64,000 bases of DNA from NCBI GenBank assembly GCA_032622095.1, contig CP136066.1, positions 175,457,164 to 175,521,163 on the forward strand, written 5' to 3'. The notes under the pieces were generated by a model that was not told the DNA's origin, did not search any database, and saw only the letters and a program-made list of their open reading frames with translations. The translations under genes and the position numbers were made by a program. The stretch's first letter is position 1; each line of letters starts with the position of its first letter. The stretch is from Siphonodentalium dalli (Eukaryota > Mollusca > Scaphopoda > Gadilida > Siphonodentaliidae). Shown in pieces: positions 1 through 10,298 of the stretch.

Positions 1-360
1 TATTGCTAATATAACAATTTGAATGTGAGTTTGGTCAATATACGTATTTGGTAAAATATTGCAAATAAAGTTAACTGTAACAGTAAATATTGAGTTCAAA
101 TGTATATACGCACCTAGTACATATGGCATGCGTTACCATGGTGATATAATCACAATTATATGACGTCATTCATCGGCAGTTAGTTCAAATTGATGGGCTG
201 TTGTCACTGGTCATGACAATATATGGGTGTTCATACCTACCACATCTATAAATACTAGTATGAATGCCCCACATGTGAGACAATGAATTTCCATATAAAC
301 GGCTGCAAACTCGGTGGCCTGGACCATTTGACCTCTGTAAATTTGGTGGCGAAAGAGTTA
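1..360. other. AT-rich sequence without recognised feature
   Basis: I see no gene, long repeat or element end here. The short frames open on the minus strand have no recognisable protein features. Confidence 0.5.
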
Positions 361-1872
361 ATAAGAGATAACTCATCACAATCATGATAGTGAGGATCAG
401 CGAGATCTACACAATACTTAATAAGAGATAACTCATCACAATTATGATAATGAGAATCAATGAGACCATCACAATACTTAATAATAGATTACTCGTCACA
501 ATTACGATAATGAGAATCAATGAGACCTACACAATACTTCATAAGAGATAACTCATCACAATTATAATAATGAGAATCAATGAGACCTACACAATACTTA
601 ATAAGAGATAACTCATCACAGTTATAATAATGAGAATCAATGAGACCTACACAATACTTAATAAGAGATAACTCATCACAATTATGATAATGAGAATCAA
701 TGATGCCTACACAATACTTAATAAGAGATAACGCATCACAAGTATTATGAGAATCAATGAGACCTACACAATACTTAGTAACAGATAACTCATCGAAATT
801 ATTATAATGAGAATCAACGAGACCCACACAATACTTAATAAGAGATATCTCATCACAGTTATGATAACGGGAATCAATGAGACCTACACAATAATCAATA
901 ACAGATAACTCATCACAATTATGATAATGAGAATAAATGAGACCTACATAATACTTAATAAGAGATAACTCATCACAATGATGATAATGAGAATCAATGA
1001 GACCTACACAATAATCAATAAGGGATAACTCATCAGAATTATAATGAGATTCAGTTAGACCTACACAATACTTAATAAGAGATAACTCATCACAATTACG
1101 ATAATGATAATAAATGAGACATACACAATACTTAATAAGAGATAACTCATCACAATTATGATAATGAGAATAAATGGGACCTACACAATACTTAATAAGA
1201 GATAACTCGTCAAAATTATGATAATGGGAATCAATTAGACCTACACAATACTTAATAAAAGATAACTCGTCACAGTTATGATAATGATAATAAATGAGAC
1301 ATACACAATACTTAATAAGAGATAACTCATCACAATTATGATAATGTGAATCAATGAGACCCACACAATACTTAATAAGAGATAACTCATTACAATTTTA
1401 CAATTACGATAATGAGAATCAATGAGACCTACACAATACTTCATAAAAGATAACTCATCACAGTTATAATAATGAGAATCAATGAGACCTACACAATACT
1501 TAATAAGAGATAACTCGTCACAATTATGATAATGAGAATCAATGAGACCTACACAATACTTAATAAGAGATAACTCGTCACAATTATGATAATGAGAATC
1601 AATGAGACCTACACAATACTTCATAAGAGATAACTCATCACAATTATAATAATGAGAATCAATGAGACCTACACAATACTTAATAAGAGATAACTCATCA
1701 CAGTTATAATAATGAGAATCAATGAGACCTACACAATACTTAATAAGAGATAACTCGTCACAGTTATAATAATGAGAATCAATAAGACCTACACAATACT
1801 TAATAAGAGATAACTCATCACAGTTATAATAATGAGAATCAATGAGACCTACACAATACTTAATAAGAGAGA
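361..1872. repeat. 60-bp minisatellite, about 25 units
   Basis: A 60-base unit is repeated head to tail about 25 times. It contains ATAAGAGATAACTCATCACA, then a variable AATTATGATAATGAGAATCA-like stretch, and ends in GACCTACACAATACTT. Units differ by point changes and small indels near 721-790, 1021-1080 and 1390-1400. Because 60 is a multiple of three and the unit has no stop in some frames, long open frames appear on the minus strand (a 20-residue repeat like LIDSHYHNCDELSLIKYCVG). Indels break these frames, and no start, splice or domain signal supports translation. The array ends abruptly near 1872. Confidence 0.95.
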
Positions 1873-2696
1873 GGTAGGTGAAGAACAATGTACTGCTGAT
1901 GAAACCGGAAGTCTCTGACCCGTACACATGTGATACATCACACCCTATACTTTACAATGAAAGCCACAAATATTTCAGTCGACTGAAATTTTGTTGTTGA
2001 AATGAAATCTGCTCCATTCAAACAGGGAGCAATCAACTGGAAATAGACCACGGTGTTTATATATAATGGTCAGCTGGGAATTAGATACCGACACATATGA
2101 ACTTGAACTCATCTCAGCCCAATTTCCATTGATCAACATGCATGGGAAATATTTATGGGTGGCTTAACGGTTTAATTTCTTGAATCAAGAAAAAATAAGT
2201 TTACATTTAAGTCCACGTTTGAAAACAAGTCTGTTTTACAGAATCTGATCTTCTCGGTGCCTGAGAACAGTGAAGTTAAAAATAATTTTCATGTCAACAA
2301 AGTTTAAAAAACGGGGTATAATTTCCAACTGGTTGATGGTTCTTCAATATCGTGTCACAGTAATCGATATATCACATTTAAAAAAAAAAAAAGAAGAGAG
2401 ATATTATATATACTGATTATCGCCACCCCGATTTATAATAGACCACCGTTAACACTCCCTTAAGTACTCTCCGTTATATTCACGTACGCTATATATATTC
2501 TACCCGTCATATCAAATCCCGATAAAATCCAAATTACATTGTTATATTCATTGTTTTTTTCAGAAAGACGACATGTTATTTATTTCCCCACTCACGTGCA
2601 CTGAACAAAGTCTTGGATGTCCAACATTGACCGGTGGACTAGTATTGACACCATCTTCTTAAAATTGAGTCAGAGTAAGGTGTCCATTTATTAATT
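1873..2696. other. Upstream region of the Mab-21-like gene
   Basis: This 0.8 kb separates the minisatellite from the Mab-21-like start codon. It has an A-run at about 2381-2392 and TA-rich words near 2404-2411 and 2491-2499 that could serve as TATA-like elements, but none is diagnostic. I see no upstream exon. The promoter and 5' untranslated region probably lie here by position only. Confidence 0.4.
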
Positions 2697-4799
2697 ATGG
2701 CGTCCTTGTCACAAAGTCGATGTAGTGAGGATTCACATGAGCTATCTCTACGTTATAACCGGATTTTGCTGCAAGAGGAGATCAGTAGAGATGCGAGACG
2801 CCAGTCGACTGATCGTTATAAAATGACATTAGTAGGGAGCATGGCGAGCGGAGTTTCTTTTGAAGGAAGTGATTTAGATAATATGATTGAACCTCGGAAC
2901 ATAATAATAGATGAATCCAGCTTGAGATACCGACATGACCTCCCGTGTTATGTCCGGATATCTACTGATGGGTTAGCAGGGCTGGTACCAAACGCCATCT
3001 TGGGTGACGGGAAATACATGCTGGCTGATCCTGTTAGAGACATGTGTGAAGAGATCTTTGGAAAAACCAGGGATGCTGACGGATTATCAAAGGTTGGTAA
3101 GGTATACAATGATAGAAAGACCACCATCGACGCTGTTCCACAACTAAGAATAAGTAGAATTCCACAGGCAGCACGCTTATTTTCCGCACGCGACCGGTCA
3201 TGGCCATCAGACGACATTATATCGCTAATAAGATCCGGGGAATTTAACATTACTGCACGACCTGCTCCATTAGACCCGGACTGTGAGCACGATTTCTGTC
3301 TGTCGTTCGCTAAGGCAGAAGTCGTGCTGTTGAGAACAATGTCAGTTTACCAGATACTCAGTATAAAGCTGCTGAAGAGATTCGGACGCGTCGTCGATTT
3401 TGGCCGGGGAGTGTTGACGTCCTACCATCTGAAGACGTCAGCTCTCTGGTATTTCGAACAGACGGACGTTCGATTCTGGGCAAATGACTTGCCAGTAGTG
3501 GATGTATTAAAGAGACTTGATCAGGATTTTAAAAAAGGATTCCTTCCTCATTATTTTGTTCCTGAAATGAACTTGTTGATCGGTATCTCGGAATCTGATC
3601 TGATATATCTCCGCAGGCGTCTGTGGTCTCTTCTCGGGTTGTGTCTCATCACTGATGATATCGCGGGATTATCACGAATTACAAGGCTGGATATCGCATT
3701 ATTTATATTTGATAATGTAAGTAGACAACTCTCTGAAACAAACCCGGCTATCACGCAGACGGTTCGTATGTCGCATATCCCGAACACCATCGAAGCAGCA
3801 GAGGTCATGTATGGAACCGGGATTTTATCCCATGACCTGAAACATCTAGTATCCAAAACTGTAATGGCGAGGTATCCACTCCCTGAAGTCAGACACCATT
3901 ATATATACACAGCTAAATCATTGCTTACGTCATTTAATAAGACGGTTGATCATTGGATGTATTCTGGACAATCCGAAGATATTTCATATGACGACTTTGT
4001 TACATATATGTCTAAAATTGTGGATTCAAATAAGGACCCCTTAGAAGAGTTCTTCGTGGTAACATCGACAGGCAGCAATAAAGAAGACCGTCGTGCTATC
4101 GGAAGAGCATTGCGAAAATCAGAAAAATTAATGAATAATTGGTTGACTTTTGTCGATAATATCATTACCAAGTTACCACAATACGGGAACAGTGTTGCTG
4201 ACCAAGTGCTACGTGATATCTCACAAAAGTCACTCGGTGACGAAGAAAATATCGACAAACTTCTCTATAAATTTACCAAAGAGTTGCTAACGTTTGCAGT
4301 CGATCATATTGAAATGTTCAGCTATCCTCTCGATAATAATGACACCTATTCATTCAGGCCGGTGCCAGTCGGCGACTTTCGGGCAGACATTCACATATTG
4401 AAAGTCGTTGTGCAGAGACTATACCTTAACGTCGATTATGCTGTCGTTACGAGCGCTCGGATCAAGGCATCTCGTGTACCAGGTGATCAGACGGAAAGAA
4501 TAAAGCAAACGATGAATCCGGAGAGTCCAGAATATCGATGTCGCTTGAAGTTGTTTGTATTAATCAGGGTGCTGAATAAATTCCACGGGTTGTGTTCTGT
4601 GTCAAGTGAGCATCAAGGATGGCTGGATTATGTGGTCGCATTATTCTGTGAAAGCATTGCTATGTCAAATGATACGTCATTGAAGCTGAATGCGAAAGGA
4701 AGGAAGAAAGTCGAGGAAGGAACTAACTATTTTCCAATGCGACAATGTTTATACCAACAGAGTTCTCATACAGTATTTAACAAAAATCAAAACCGCTGA
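2697..4799 (+). CDS. Mab-21/cGAS-like nucleotidyltransferase, single exon, 700 aa
   Basis: The frame is uninterrupted and has the layout of Mab-21/cGAS-family nucleotidyltransferases. Residues 47-48 are the GS of the nucleotide-binding turn (VGSMASGVSFEGSDLD). Asp59 and Asp61 are the metal-binding pair, and Asp145 in IDAVP fits the third catalytic Asp. Trp170 starts the WPSDDIISLI linker. Residues 246-295 match the helical Mab-21 half (LKTSALWYFE, then PHYFVPEMNLL). No cGAS zinc-ribbon Cys/His cluster is visible. Residues about 330-700 are helical and unassigned, so the protein is longer than plain Mab-21 proteins (about 360 aa). cGAS-like enzymes make cyclic dinucleotides after sensing nucleic acid. 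The full triad means activity is possible, but that is inference. The start is the first ATG; GS motif spacing from it is normal. Two broken relatives of its C-terminal part lie at 4866-5135 and 41739-42233. Confidence 0.88.
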   Translation: MASLSQSRCSEDSHELSLRYNRILLQEEISRDARRQSTDRYKMTLVGSMASGVSFEGSDLDNMIEPRNIIIDESSLRYRHDLPCYVRISTDGLAGLVPNAILGDGKYMLADPVRDMCEEIFGKTRDADGLSKVGKVYNDRKTTIDAVPQLRISRIPQAARLFSARDRSWPSDDIISLIRSGEFNITARPAPLDPDCEHDFCLSFAKAEVVLLRTMSVYQILSIKLLKRFGRVVDFGRGVLTSYHLKTSALWYFEQTDVRFWANDLPVVDVLKRLDQDFKKGFLPHYFVPEMNLLIGISESDLIYLRRRLWSLLGLCLITDDIAGLSRITRLDIALFIFDNVSRQLSETNPAITQTVRMSHIPNTIEAAEVMYGTGILSHDLKHLVSKTVMARYPLPEVRHHYIYTAKSLLTSFNKTVDHWMYSGQSEDISYDDFVTYMSKIVDSNKDPLEEFFVVTSTGSNKEDRRAIGRALRKSEKLMNNWLTFVDNIITKLPQYGNSVADQVLRDISQKSLGDEENIDKLLYKFTKELLTFAVDHIEMFSYPLDNNDTYSFRPVPVGDFRADIHILKVVVQRLYLNVDYAVVTSARIKASRVPGDQTERIKQTMNPESPEYRCRLKLFVLIRVLNKFHGLCSVSSEHQGWLDYVVALFCESIAMSNDTSLKLNAKGRKKVEEGTNYFPMRQCLYQQSSHTVFNKNQNR

Positions 4800-4800
4800 T

Positions 4801-4806
4801 AATAAA
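4801..4806 (+). terminator. Polyadenylation signal AATAAA one base after the stop
   Basis: AATAAA starts two bases after the TGA (4797-4799) of the Mab-21-like gene. If used, the 3' untranslated region would be only about 15-30 bases. A TAA in the same run (TGATAATAA) gives a backup stop in another frame. Use of the site is inferred. Confidence 0.4.
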
Positions 4807-4865
4807 GAAAACTTATAACACAAGTGGTTTTTCTTCGAGTCACAACTGCGTCATGTCACATATTG

Positions 4866-5135
4866 AATGACGTTGTCGGGAGACTGTTTCTTAACGTCGA
4901 ATACGCTCTCGTTATGAGCGCTCGATTCAAGGCATCTCGTGGATCATGTGATCAGAAAGGATGAATGAGGCGAACGGTGCATCCTGAGAGTATTGAATAT
5001 CGATGTCGCTTGGCCCTCTTCGCTTTCGACGAGGTGATTTGTCAATTCACGCGGTTGTGTCATCTGTCAAGTGAGCATCATGGATGGATGGAATTCATGG
5101 CCACCACATTCCTCCCTCTACGCCATTGTAGCTGA
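4866..5135 (+). pseudogene. Broken copy of the Mab-21-like C-terminal region
   Basis: The DNA is clearly similar to about 4400-4690 of the intact gene. One frame gives RLFLNVEYALVMSARFKASR and stops at the TGA near 4963. After a frameshift near 4960, a second frame gives HPESIEYRCRLALF and later LSSEHHGWMEFMA, ending at TGA 5133-5135. The nucleotidyltransferase half is absent. Similarity continues weakly past the stop. It lies 66 bases behind the intact gene in the same direction, so a partial tandem duplication fits better than retroposition. It is not expected to make a functional protein. Confidence 0.8.
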
Positions 5136-5475
5136 ATGCGAAGCATGATCACGCATAGACTCGAGCGAGGAAGGTACCATGCATGTGTATACGATTCACA
5201 GACAACCTGAATGGAAAGAATCACGGACACCATTAAATTGAATTACTAGAATACAGAGCATATTTTATTTCACCACAAATGTCTTACTGGTATTATCATC
5301 CGATCACATGACAGAGTGCTCTATGTTGGTTCGAGATATTTTTTTTTAATTTTAACAGAGGCATATTCCACCATATGTGTAGTTCCTTCTTACCTCTATC
5401 GAGTAACCATGGTTACCACAATCAGTAATGTATGGAGGTGGATAACAATATCCAGCAACACCTATATATCTTTAT
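5136..5475. other. Flank shared by the two Mab-21-like fragments
   Basis: No gene is seen. About 5345-5420 (GCATATTCCACC, then TTCCTTCTTACCTC and ACCATGGTTACCAC) resembles 42285-42345, downstream of the other fragment. The duplicated segment therefore reaches beyond coding sequence. Confidence 0.5.
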
Positions 5476-5593
5476 AATTAAGACGGCCAGTGTGCGTCTC
5501 GTTTGGGAGTGATAAACTCTACTCGCTAGCGCGGAGTGCGAGTGAGTAGAGTTTATCACTCCCAAAACAAGACGCACGCTGGTCATCTTAATT
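5476..5593. repeat. Palindrome with about 50-bp arms
   Basis: The left arm (AATTAAGACGGCCAGTGTGC onward) and right arm (ending GCACGCTGGTCATCTTAATT) are near-perfect reverse complements around a centre near 5530. The core TGGGAGTGATAAACTCTACT repeats inverted. It could be a minimal foldback or MITE. I see no clear target duplication. Confidence 0.85.
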
Positions 5594-5865
5594 ATGAAGA
5601 CATGATTGAATGATCTATCTAATTGAGGCGATGTATTTATCAATCCAGTGATAACGGGACAATTAATTAATTTTTTGCACGGGATTAATATGAATTCGCC
5701 AGTGTACAAGTCATTCTGCCAATAGTAAACTCTTTGACGGTCAACATTAAAACGCCCAATTCTGCGATAGTGGCTGGAACAAGCATATGAAGATAAGAGA
5801 TCTGACCCATCTATATCATAATTGCTGTCAGCTAAGTTATATTTAAAACGTATTTACACACTGAG
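5594..5865. other. Unassigned spacer
   Basis: No gene, tandem repeat or element end was recognised between the palindrome and the dyad array. Confidence 0.4.
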
Positions 5866-6180
5866 AAAAATGGGTTGGTCAATATGACCAACTTAGGGTA
5901 GTCAACATATTCTCCTAGAGATGACTACCTTTTGGTAGTCAAAATGACTACCTGGAAAAGTTCTTCATCACGACTAGGTCAGTAGTAGTCAACATGACCA
6001 GCATATGCTTAGTCAACATGACTAACATTGAGTCATATTGACTACTGTCGCATTAGTCACAACGCTTACTATGATTTGAGTCAAAATGACCAGGATCGGG
6101 TCATAATGACTAAATATATTTGAGTCAAAATGACTAAGGTAAGTTTAGTCAGCATGAATAGAACTGAGTCAGGATATCCC
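5866..6180. repeat. Array of GTCAnnnTGAC dyads
   Basis: Eight exact GTCAnnnTGAC dyads start at 5878, 5938, 5988, 6012, 6032, 6080, 6100 and 6124, with several decayed ones between. Spacing is irregular (20-60 bases) and sequence between the words is not conserved, so this is not an ordinary tandem repeat. The start (CACTGAGAAAAATGG) matches, in inverted orientation, the end of a second array at 19498-19620. That makes it an interspersed family. Confidence 0.8.
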
Positions 6181-6281
6181 CGGCCGGTTCCCTGCATGTG
6201 GAGTGAAATGTGTCTGAATGACTAAAAATAATGGGCCGTATTTCTTAATTTGTGTGTAATAATATAAAAAAAAACTACTTA

Positions 6282-7394
6282 GCGATTAATCGCAATATAC
6301 AATAAATATATGCGATTTAGTGCAAAGGTATTCGATTTATAACAAAGGTTTTTAATTAATCAAATCAATCTGCAATTAATACAGGTCTTTAACCATATAA
6401 ACATAAATCATACATCTTCAGCAGGTCTGGGTGAACTCCAATCGCTCTATAATAGCACGGTTAGGCTAAAATAGACCGATCGGTCATTCACAACCAGAAT
6501 ACATGTGTGATGGGGGCAGCAAATCTTTGCGATAAATCATAAAACGACTTTGTGAAAAATCACAAACATCTTTGCGATAACTCGCAGACCTTTGCGATAA
6601 CTCGCAACCCTTTGCGATAAATCTCAAGCATCTTTACGATAACTCTCAAACTACTTGGTGATTATAGTTTACGATTTATCGTAAATATTTTTGAGATTTA
6701 TCATAAAGGTTGTGATTTATTGCAGATACTATATTGGTATGTGTTGACACTAATGGGCTTGAACCGTATAAACATAATAAATCAGACATCTTAAACAGGT
6801 CTGGATGAACCACAAATCGATCTATAATAGCTCGGTCGGGCTAAACTAAACCGATTGGTCTTTCACAGCCAACATGGAAGGGAAGCAAACCAATACTTCA
6901 AACAATAATTAATTCTCATCTCTTTTGGAGATGATCTACTGAGAATATCCAAAATTAAAACTATTTTGCGAAAAATCACAAACACCATTACGTTAACTCC
7001 CAAACCTTTGGGATAAATCTCAAACATCTTTACGATAACTCTCAATTAACTACTCGGTGATTATACTATGCGATTTATCGCAAAGATGTTTGAGATTTAT
7101 CACAATAGTCCGATCAGGTTAAATTAGACCAATCGTTCTTTCACAGCCAGCATGTATCTGGGATAAGGGGAGACAATCTGAACGGTTCTATTATTATCGA
7201 TCAATCAATACTTCAAAAACAAAACAAAATTAATTCCGATTTTTTTTATCAAGACACCATATCATTATTTACTGAGAACATTCATAGTTATAACAACTTT
7301 GCGATAAATCGAAAACATATATCTGATAAATCGCCAACAACCGTACTTGTCGATTTATCACAAAGGTTTGCGATTAATCGCAATGATTGAATTA
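6282..7394. repeat. Composite repeat with GCGATWWATCGC palindromes, left part
   Basis: Words built on TTTGCGATAAATCGCAAA recur at about 6282-6740, 6960-7110 and 7300-7381. The exact palindrome GCGATTAATCGC is at 6282-6293 and 7370-7381. Between them a diverged unit recurs: AGGTCTGGGTGAAC, a CGATCTATAATAG-like word, then CCGATCGGTC and TTCACAGCCAGCATG. Copies lie near 6424, 6800, 7105 (truncated) and 8814. The block continues at 8749 after the Helitron insertion. Confidence 0.75.
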
Positions 7395-8011
7395 TCTATT
7401 ATATATTTTGGAAGATCTGTCTGTCTGTGTGTCTGTGTGTCTGTGTGTGTGTTCGCGATGAACTCGAAAACGTCCCAACCGATTTCGATGAAACTTGGTA
7501 TGTGGGGGTATTTTCGGCCGGGGACGAACATAGGCATATTAATTTGTCCGTGCGACGTCACCTTGACCTTGAAATCGGGTCATTTCAAGGTCAAACGCCC
7601 GAATATCACGGGATTTCGATGAAACTTGGTATGTGGGGGTACTTTCTTATGGCGAGTCTCATAAGCATATTCATTTGCCCGTGCGACGTGACCTTGACCT
7701 TGAAATCGGGTAACTTCAAGGTCAAATCGCCAATTTTGATGGGATTTCGACGAAATTTGATACGTTGGGTTACTTTTGTTCACCGATTGTTTTGGACGGG
7801 TCCAATCGTGACCCCGACCAGACCTTGACCTTCAAAATGATCAATTCAAGGTCAAATCGGGTAAAACCGGATGGATTTCGACGGGCACGTTTGTCGGGTA
7901 CTTTTGTCCGGGCAGTGTTTTGGACTGGTCAAATCGTTACCCCACTTGACCTTGACCTTCAAAATGGACAATTCAAGGTCAAAGCCCGGACGAAGTCGGG
8001 TCACCTTCTAG
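7395..8011 (+). mobile_element. Non-autonomous Helitron-like element, first of a tandem pair
   Basis: The element begins TCTATTATATATTTTGGAAG after host A7394 and ends CTAG at 8008-8011. A GC-rich hairpin (CCCGGAC, loop GAA, GTCGGG at 7985-8000) sits 7 bases before CTAG. These are the hallmarks of Helitron ends: 5' TC, 3' hairpin plus CTRR, insertion between A and T, no target duplication. There is no Rep/helicase frame. The body holds a CTGTCTGTCTGTG run and words such as ATTTCGATGAAACTTGGTAT. Eight exact TCAAGGTCA/TGACCTTGA words start at 7564, 7585, 7689, 7695, 7716, 7846, 7947 and 7973. The next copy follows with no bases between. Confidence 0.8.
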
Positions 8012-8748
8012 TCTATTATATATTTTGGAAGATCTGTCTGTCTGTCTGTGTGTGTGTTCGCGATGAACTCGAAAACGTCCCACCCGATTTCGATGAAACT
8101 TGGTATGTGGGGGTATTTTCGGCCGGGGACGAACATAGGCATATTAATTTGTCCGTGCGACATCACCTTGACCTTGAAATCGGCTAATTTCAAGGTCAAT
8201 CGCCCGAATATCACGGGATTTCGATGAAACTTGGTATGTGTGGGTATCTTCGGCCGGGGAGTGGCATAAACCTATTAATTTGTCCGTGCGACGTGACCTT
8301 GACCTTGAAATCGGGTCATTTCAAGGTCAAATGCCCAAATATTACGGGATTTCGATGAAACTTGGTATGCGGGGGTACAGTCGTATGGGGAGTCTCATAA
8401 ACATATTCATTTGCCCGTGCGACGTGACTTTGACCTTTAAATCGGGTAACTTCAAGGTCAAATCGCCAATTTTGATGGGATTTCGACGAAATTTGATACG
8501 TGGGGTTACTTTTGTCCACTGATTGTTTTGGACGGATCCAATCGTGACCCCGACAAGAGCTTGACCTTCAAAATGATCAATTCAAGGTCAAATCGGGTAA
8601 AACCGGATGGATTTCGACGGGCACGTTTGTCGGGTACTTTTGTCCGGGCAGTGTTTTTGGACTGGTCAAATCGTGACCCCACTTGACCTTGACCTTCAAA
8701 ATGGACAATTCAAGGTCAAAGCCCGGACGAAGTCGGGTCACCTTCTAG
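8012..8748 (+). mobile_element. Non-autonomous Helitron-like element, second of a tandem pair
   Basis: It starts TCTATTATATATTTTGG immediately after the CTAG of the first copy and ends with the same hairpin and CTAG at 8745-8748, followed by host T8749. It is about 120 bases longer than the first copy because an ATTTCGATGAAACTTGGTAT-containing segment near 8217-8360 is duplicated inside it. Nine exact TCAAGGTCA/TGACCTTGA words start at 8169, 8190, 8294, 8300, 8321, 8452, 8582, 8684 and 8710. No transposase frame is present. Confidence 0.8.
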
Positions 8749-9010
8749 TATTGTTATATGTGGGCACTAATGGGATTGAACCGTATAACCATTATCAAAC
8801 TTATATCTTAACAGGTCTGGGTGAACCACTTACCGATCTACCGTATAATAGACTAAAATAAACCGATCTGTCTTTCACAGCCAGCATGCACCTGGGATAA
8901 GGGGGTTCACTCTAAACTGTTTTATTGTTATCTCTCAACAAATACATAAACAAAATTAAATCTGATTTCTTTTTCAAGACACCAAATAATTATTTACTGA
9001 GAATATTCAA
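8749..9010. repeat. Composite repeat, right part after the Helitron pair
   Basis: TATTG at 8749 continues the interrupted copy. GCACTAATGGGATTGAACCG (8764 onward) aligns with GACACTAATGGGCTTGAACC at 6745 onward. AGGTCTGGGTGAACC, CACAGCCAGCATG and TTATTTACTGAGAATATTCA follow as in the copies at 6800 and 7140-7290. Confidence 0.75.
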
Positions 9011-9939
9011 AATAAACATACATGTGTACAGATATTCAAACAAGCACATTCAAATTGTCAAGAAATGTTGAATTACTTCTCTTATAACAGTGAGCACTGT
9101 GCCAGGAAGACCGGTCGGTATATTTTAGCCCGATCAGGCTATTATAGTTAATATGTGGTTCGCTCAGACCTTTCTTTATACCATAATAAATATCGCGTAA
9201 ATAATTTGTAATTGTTGTAGTTTCTACCCTGCATTATGTCAACAAAGCCAAATTATGTTCGAGAACCTGTTGTAAAGTATGTAAATTGTGTGCGCTAAAC
9301 AAAATACTCAACAATGGGGAGACCACACTAATGAACTTTGGTTAATTAAAACTGGCACCATCACTAGTCCTCGCCACAAGATTGTTGGTGTTGAATGTGT
9401 CACTGGAATCACTCTCCCAGCACAAAATGCCACGGTGTTGAGTGTTTTGCTTATCGTACACTTCCGATGTGCTGTATCGATAAATGAACAAACAAACAGA
9501 CCTCATACAAAGAGTTTAATGTATTTAATATATGACCCAGTTTGGTACAGCCATAGCGAATAAATTATTCTCCATTCGTAGCTATGCGTCATCGAGTCAA
9601 TGTCATCGCCTGATCACCTGACCCATATACTGTAGAATTTCGCGAATATGGTTTCCAATTATGGAAGAGGTTTTTTCCTAGCAAGGCGGAAATGTCCGAA
9701 GCGTTCTGAATAATAGCCACACATGTTTTGATAATAGCATGATGCATGATCTGAACAATGGAATGGTCTACATGTTCATGTACCTGTATAATCATATACG
9801 GCTAAGCTCTAATTGACCACCCCCAATTAACGACGTTGACCATCGATATTACCGCGTTGTTGATGCTATTAACCATGATCAATCCTACCATGGCCGACCT
9901 TCGTACCTTTTTAAAGTGAGCATTATAACCACCAGAGTG
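9011..9939. other. Unassigned sequence
   Basis: No gene or repeat was identified with confidence. A CCCGATCAGGCTATTATAG word near 9129 echoes the preceding composite repeat. An open frame at 9288-9563 on the plus strand has no recognisable motif. Confidence 0.4.
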
Positions 9940-10140
9940 TATATTTATATATATATCTTTATTTCCTCCATTAATGAAGAGTTCTACAACATATGTACAA
10001 GTTCACAGACAGTTATACAATGTGTACAGCACAAATAATAAGTCAGCAGATTAACATATTTTACATACAGAAACAGATGATAAACAATTTTAAGCACTCA
10101 CACAAACAAACATATACGTACAGTGCGATATGCAGACAAC

Positions 10141-10298
<158 letters not shown>

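Noticed and set aside
361-1872. CRISPR-like regular repeats
   Set aside because: The whole 60-base unit repeats with no unique spacers, and the sequence is eukaryotic.
489-1927. Long minus-strand open frames (up to 291 codons) with a 20-residue repeat
   Set aside because: They come from a 60-base unit without stops. The frame is broken by indels and there is no supporting signal for a gene.
7427-8522. Several overlapping open frames of 70-140 codons
   Set aside because: They lie inside the Helitron pair, repeat with its units on both strands, and have no domain.
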